DNA of 50,849 bases from UBA10449 sp005883585 (GTDB lineage Bacteria; Chloroflexota; Dormibacteria; Dormibacterales; Dormibacteraceae). The stretch covers positions 1 to 50,849 of the forward strand of contig VBFD01000020.1 of assembly GCA_005883585.1 (NCBI GenBank). Direction: 5' to 3'. The notes beneath the pieces are model-generated. The model searched no databases, was not told the origin of the DNA, and saw nothing but the letters and a program-made list of their open reading frames with translations. Position numbers and translations under genes: made by a program. The stretch's first letter is position 1. Every line of letters begins with the position of its first letter. Below, one piece after another: positions 48,923 to 50,849 of the stretch.

Positions 48923-50087
48923 CGCGGGGTTCGGCCGGCGGGATCCGCAGGGATAACGCCAGCCAGCCCATCACCACGGCCGCCATGATCCCGGGCACGA
49001 AGGCCAGGACGGCGCGGCCCGTCGCGTCCCACACGGCGCCGGCGATGAGCGGCACGAAGAACGCGACCGCGTACTGAAACGTGAACACGCCTGCGCTCAT
49101 GCGGTGCACTTCGCCGGGCGCGGCGATGCGCGGCGGCATGGTGAGCACGACGATGAACGCGAGCGCGGCCGCGAAGCCCAGCACCAGGGCCCAGATCAAG
49201 ATGGCCGGTCCCGGCGTCACGACGATGCCGACCTGCGCCGCCACCATCAGCGCCGCCGATCCGATGAAGCCCGCTCGGCCCGTCAGCAGCCGATCCCAGA
49301 TCGCGACCACCGGCGCGGTCAGGAGCTGGGCGCCGTTGAAGATGGCGAGGGTGGGGGAGATGAGCTGGTGGCGGCCGGTCTGGTCGAGAAAGTCGGGGAT
49401 GTAGGCGTTGGTGGCGAAATAGATGGCGGACGCCATCCCCATCACGATGCCGATGCGCATCGTCTGGCCCTCGCGCCACGACGGCCACCAACGCGTCGGG
49501 ACCGATGGCTTGGGTCCGCGCTTCGGCGCGGCGATCGCGATGGCCACCGCGCTGAAGGCGACGAACACCGACCACAACGCCAGCGCCCAGCGCCAGTCGC
49601 CATGGGCGGCAGGCAGCGCGCCGGCGGGCGTTGTGAGCGCCGTAGGCAGCGTCTCGCCGATGAGGATGCCGTTGCTGTAGACGGCGGTGGCGATGGCGAT
49701 GCGCCTCGGGAACCAGTCGCGGACGATCGAGGGGAAGGCGGGCTGGCTCACGGCGACGCCGAGCCCCATCAGGAATGTGGACGTGAACAGCACCGGCGTG
49801 CTCGGCCCCAGGCCGCGTGTGGCGCCGAACACGGCGACCAACCCGAGCCCGGTCATCAGCGCGCCGCGTATGCCGAGCCTCGCGATGAGCAGCGAGCCCG
49901 GCACGGCTGCGGTCGCGAGCAGGAGCACGGGCAGCGAGACGAGCGCTCCGACGCCTTTCTCGTCGAGGTGCAGGTCGCGGTGGATGAGGGGTATCAGTGG
50001 CGGCACCGCCAGCATCGTCAGGCGGAGGTCGATCCCGCCCAGCCACAACAGCAGGAGCCGGACCCAATCTCGGCGGCTGAGCTTCAC
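48909..50087 (-). CDS. MFS transporter, CynX/NimT-like
   Basis: A 392-residue major facilitator with twelve expected helices. The conserved first-loop region reads PLIPLIHRDLHLDEKGVGALVSLPVLLLA and a long central loop (about 192-212, RGPKPSVPTRWWPSW) splits the two halves. The layout of the N-terminal half (GPSTPVLFTSTFLMGLGVAVSQPAFPSIVRDWFPRR) resembles the cyanate/nitroimidazole CynX-NimT group. Substrate unknown. GTG 50087 is divergent from the DsrE gene, with only 11-20 bp between starts. Its 3' end runs 14 nt into the broken GYD gene. Confidence 0.87.
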   Translation of the reverse strand: MKLSRRDWVRLLLLWLGGIDLRLTMLAVPPLIPLIHRDLHLDEKGVGALVSLPVLLLATAAVPGSLLIARLGIRGALMTGLGLVAVFGATRGLGPSTPVLFTSTFLMGLGVAVSQPAFPSIVRDWFPRRIAIATAVYSNGILIGETLPTALTTPAGALPAAHGDWRWALALWSVFVAFSAVAIAIAAPKRGPKPSVPTRWWPSWREGQTMRIGIVMGMASAIYFATNAYIPDFLDQTGRHQLISPTLAIFNGAQLLTAPVVAIWDRLLTGRAGFIGSAALMVAAQVGIVVTPGPAILIWALVLGFAAALAFIVVLTMPPRIAAPGEVHRMSAGVFTFQYAVAFFVPLIAGAVWDATGRAVLAFVPGIMAAVVMGWLALSLRIPPAEPRARAT

Positions 50088-50098
50088 AACGGCTGATA

Positions 50099-50470
50099 AT
50101 GGGCGCCGTGCCAGGACTGCTGATCGTCGCCGCGAGCGGACCGACGGATCCCACGCGCGCGAGCATCCCGTTTCACATCGCCGCCAACGGCGCCAAGCCG
50201 GCGAACATCGAAGTCGCGGTTGCCCTCGCAGGCGACGCCACCGAGCTCCTCAAGCCGGACATCATCGCCAACGTCTACGGGCAGGGCGTGCCGCCGCTGC
50301 GGGACCTGCTCGACAAGTGCCTGGAGCAGAACGTTCCCCTCTACGTTTGAAAAGGCTGTGCTGAGGCCCGTGGGGTCTTGCCGTCGATGATGACCCCGAA
50401 CGCGTCCTTCATCACGCCGCCCGATCTGGCGCGGCTCACCATGGAAGCGGACAAAGTCCTCAGCTTCTAG
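50099..50470 (+). CDS. DsrE-family protein, probable selenoprotein (TGA codon 84 read as Sec)
   Basis: A DsrE/DsrF-like sulfur-relay type protein of 123 residues if TGA at 50348-50350 is read through. The first 83 residues (LLIVAASGPTDPTRASIPF, then AVALAGDATELLK, VPPLRDLLDKCLEQNVPLYV) are typical. After the TGA the same frame continues with KGCAEARGV, ITPPDLARLTMEADKVLSF and TAG at 50468, which is the normal C-terminal part of the family. The TGA sits where relatives carry a redox Cys, giving U84-K-G-C87, a UxxC motif. A hairpin at 50362-50380 fits bacterial SECIS rules. The alternative is a nonsense mutation, or a gene truncated at 50350. ATG 50099 or GTG 50108 (GATAAT 7 nt upstream) may be the start. 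It overlaps the next gene by 11 nt at the 3' ends. Confidence 0.75.
50362..50380 (+). promoter_or_regulatory. Candidate bacterial SECIS hairpin
   Basis: Stem TGAGGCCC (50362-50369) / GGGGTCTTG side (50373-50380) with eight pairs including three G-T, and a 3-nt loop GTG at 50370-50372. The loop begins 19 nt after the TGA and its first base is G, within the published bacterial SECIS constraints (loop 16-37 nt after UGA, a G among the first two loop bases). The stem rests partly on wobble pairs, so this is a candidate only. Confidence 0.5.
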
Positions 50471-50849
50471 TCGCACCGATGGCGGCGAGCGCGCTGGGGT
50501 TCTCGAGCGAGGAAAGGTCGCCAGGGTCCTTGCCCGTGTAGACGGAGCGGACAACGCGGCGCAAGATTTTCGCGTTGCGGGTGCGCGGCAGGTCGCTCAC
50601 GAAATGGACGGCCTTCGGCCGCAGCGGCTTGCCCAACGCTGCCGCCACCAGGTCCTCGAGCTCGACCTCCAGGTCGTGGGTCGCGATTTGTCCGGGTCGC
50701 AGGATGACGAAGCAAACCAGGACCTCGCCTTTGAGCTCGTCGGGGACGCCGATGGCGGCCGCTTCGGCAACCGCAGGATGCCCCACGAGCACCGATTCCA
50801 CCTCCGCCGGACCCAGGCGCTTGCCCGCGACCTTGATCGTGTCGTCGGA
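50460..50849 (-). CDS. Acyl/acetyl-CoA synthetase, C-terminal part (runs off the window)
   Basis: The last 129 residues of an ANL-superfamily AMP-forming ligase. DDTIKVAGKRLGPAEVE is the hinge and A8 motif, IGVPDELKGEVLVCFV follows, and LPRTRNAKILRRVVR carries the A10 lysine needed for adenylation. The start lies beyond the window edge. The close match of DTIKVAGKRLGPAEVES to acetyl-CoA synthetases suggests an Acs-like enzyme, but the substrate pocket is not in view. The stop overlaps the end of the DsrE gene by 11 nt. Confidence 0.88.
   Translation of the reverse strand, partial: SDDTIKVAGKRLGPAEVESVLVGHPAVAEAAAIGVPDELKGEVLVCFVILRPGQIATHDLEVELEDLVAAALGKPLRPKAVHFVSDLPRTRNAKILRRVVRSVYTGKDPGDLSSLENPSALAAIGATRS

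Noticed and set aside
49104..50096. A 330-codon plus-strand frame over the MFS gene
   Set aside because: Composition (Arg, Asp, His, Gly) shows it is the complement of the transporter; no ribosome binding site or domain.

Overview
The window is high-GC DNA from a bacterium, probably a draft or metagenome assembly because it holds one 45-base run of N. The gene content suggests a soil-type, Gram-positive-like or deep-branching lineage (Actinomycetota, Chloroflexota or Dormibacterota-like). Clues are a CGAAC-N4-GTTCG type LexA box over an ImuA/ImuB/DUF6504/DnaE2 mutasome operon, lipoproteins and Tat substrates, and many genes with a TANNNT hexamer 6-7 nt before the start codon instead of a ribosome binding site. 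The taxonomic placement is inference only.

Layout. 1-5.3 kb: gamma-glutamyltransferase convergent with an oligopeptide-type ABC importer (binding lipoprotein, two permeases, no ATPases). 5.4-12.5 kb: a small membrane protein, DUF2277, an Fpg-type glycosylase, ClpB, a TAP-like lipoprotein hydrolase, a TPR protein and tRNA-Ser(GCT). 12.5-15.7 kb: GH15 glucoamylase and an unknown protein. 15.7-24.6 kb: a probable operon of MoeB/ThiF, LarE, GlpK, a two-TM protein, a GT39 mannosyltransferase, a second large membrane protein and a PLP decarboxylase. 24.6-30.7 kb: DUF1003 and the SOS mutasome on the minus strand. 30.7-31.2 kb: hairpins, a 21-residue lysine-rich peptide gene and a DsrE-like remnant. 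31.3-44.8 kb: a tightly packed plus-strand run (zinc protein, two hydrolases, IMPase, GT4, a 1594-residue GH57-GH57-GT5 fusion), then an opposed GT35 phosphorylase and a sugar nucleotidyltransferase/phosphomutase fusion. 44.8-45.1 kb: tRNA-Gly(CCC) and an 86-bp tandem repeat that runs into the assembly gap. 45.1-50.8 kb: secreted Asp-box protein, Tat-exported amine oxidase, a broken GYD gene, an MFS transporter, a DsrE-family gene with an in-frame TGA, and the C-terminus of an acyl/acetyl-CoA synthetase.

How the genes work together. Alpha-glucan metabolism dominates: glucoamylase, the GH57/glycogen synthase fusion, phosphorylase and GT4 could build, trim and mobilise glycogen. The mutasome is a self-contained DNA-damage response unit whose promoter spacer carries the LexA site. 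The two large GT-C type membrane proteins next to glycerol kinase point to cell-surface glycosylation or lipid-linked sugar work.

The most notable items are (1) a probable selenocysteine DsrE protein (UGA at codon 84 in a UxxC motif, a downstream hairpin fitting bacterial SECIS rules, and conserved sequence continuing past the UGA), (2) the GH57-GH57-GT5 triple fusion, (3) a dispersed repeat present both between genes and in frame inside dnaE2, and (4) the widespread leaderless promoter pattern.
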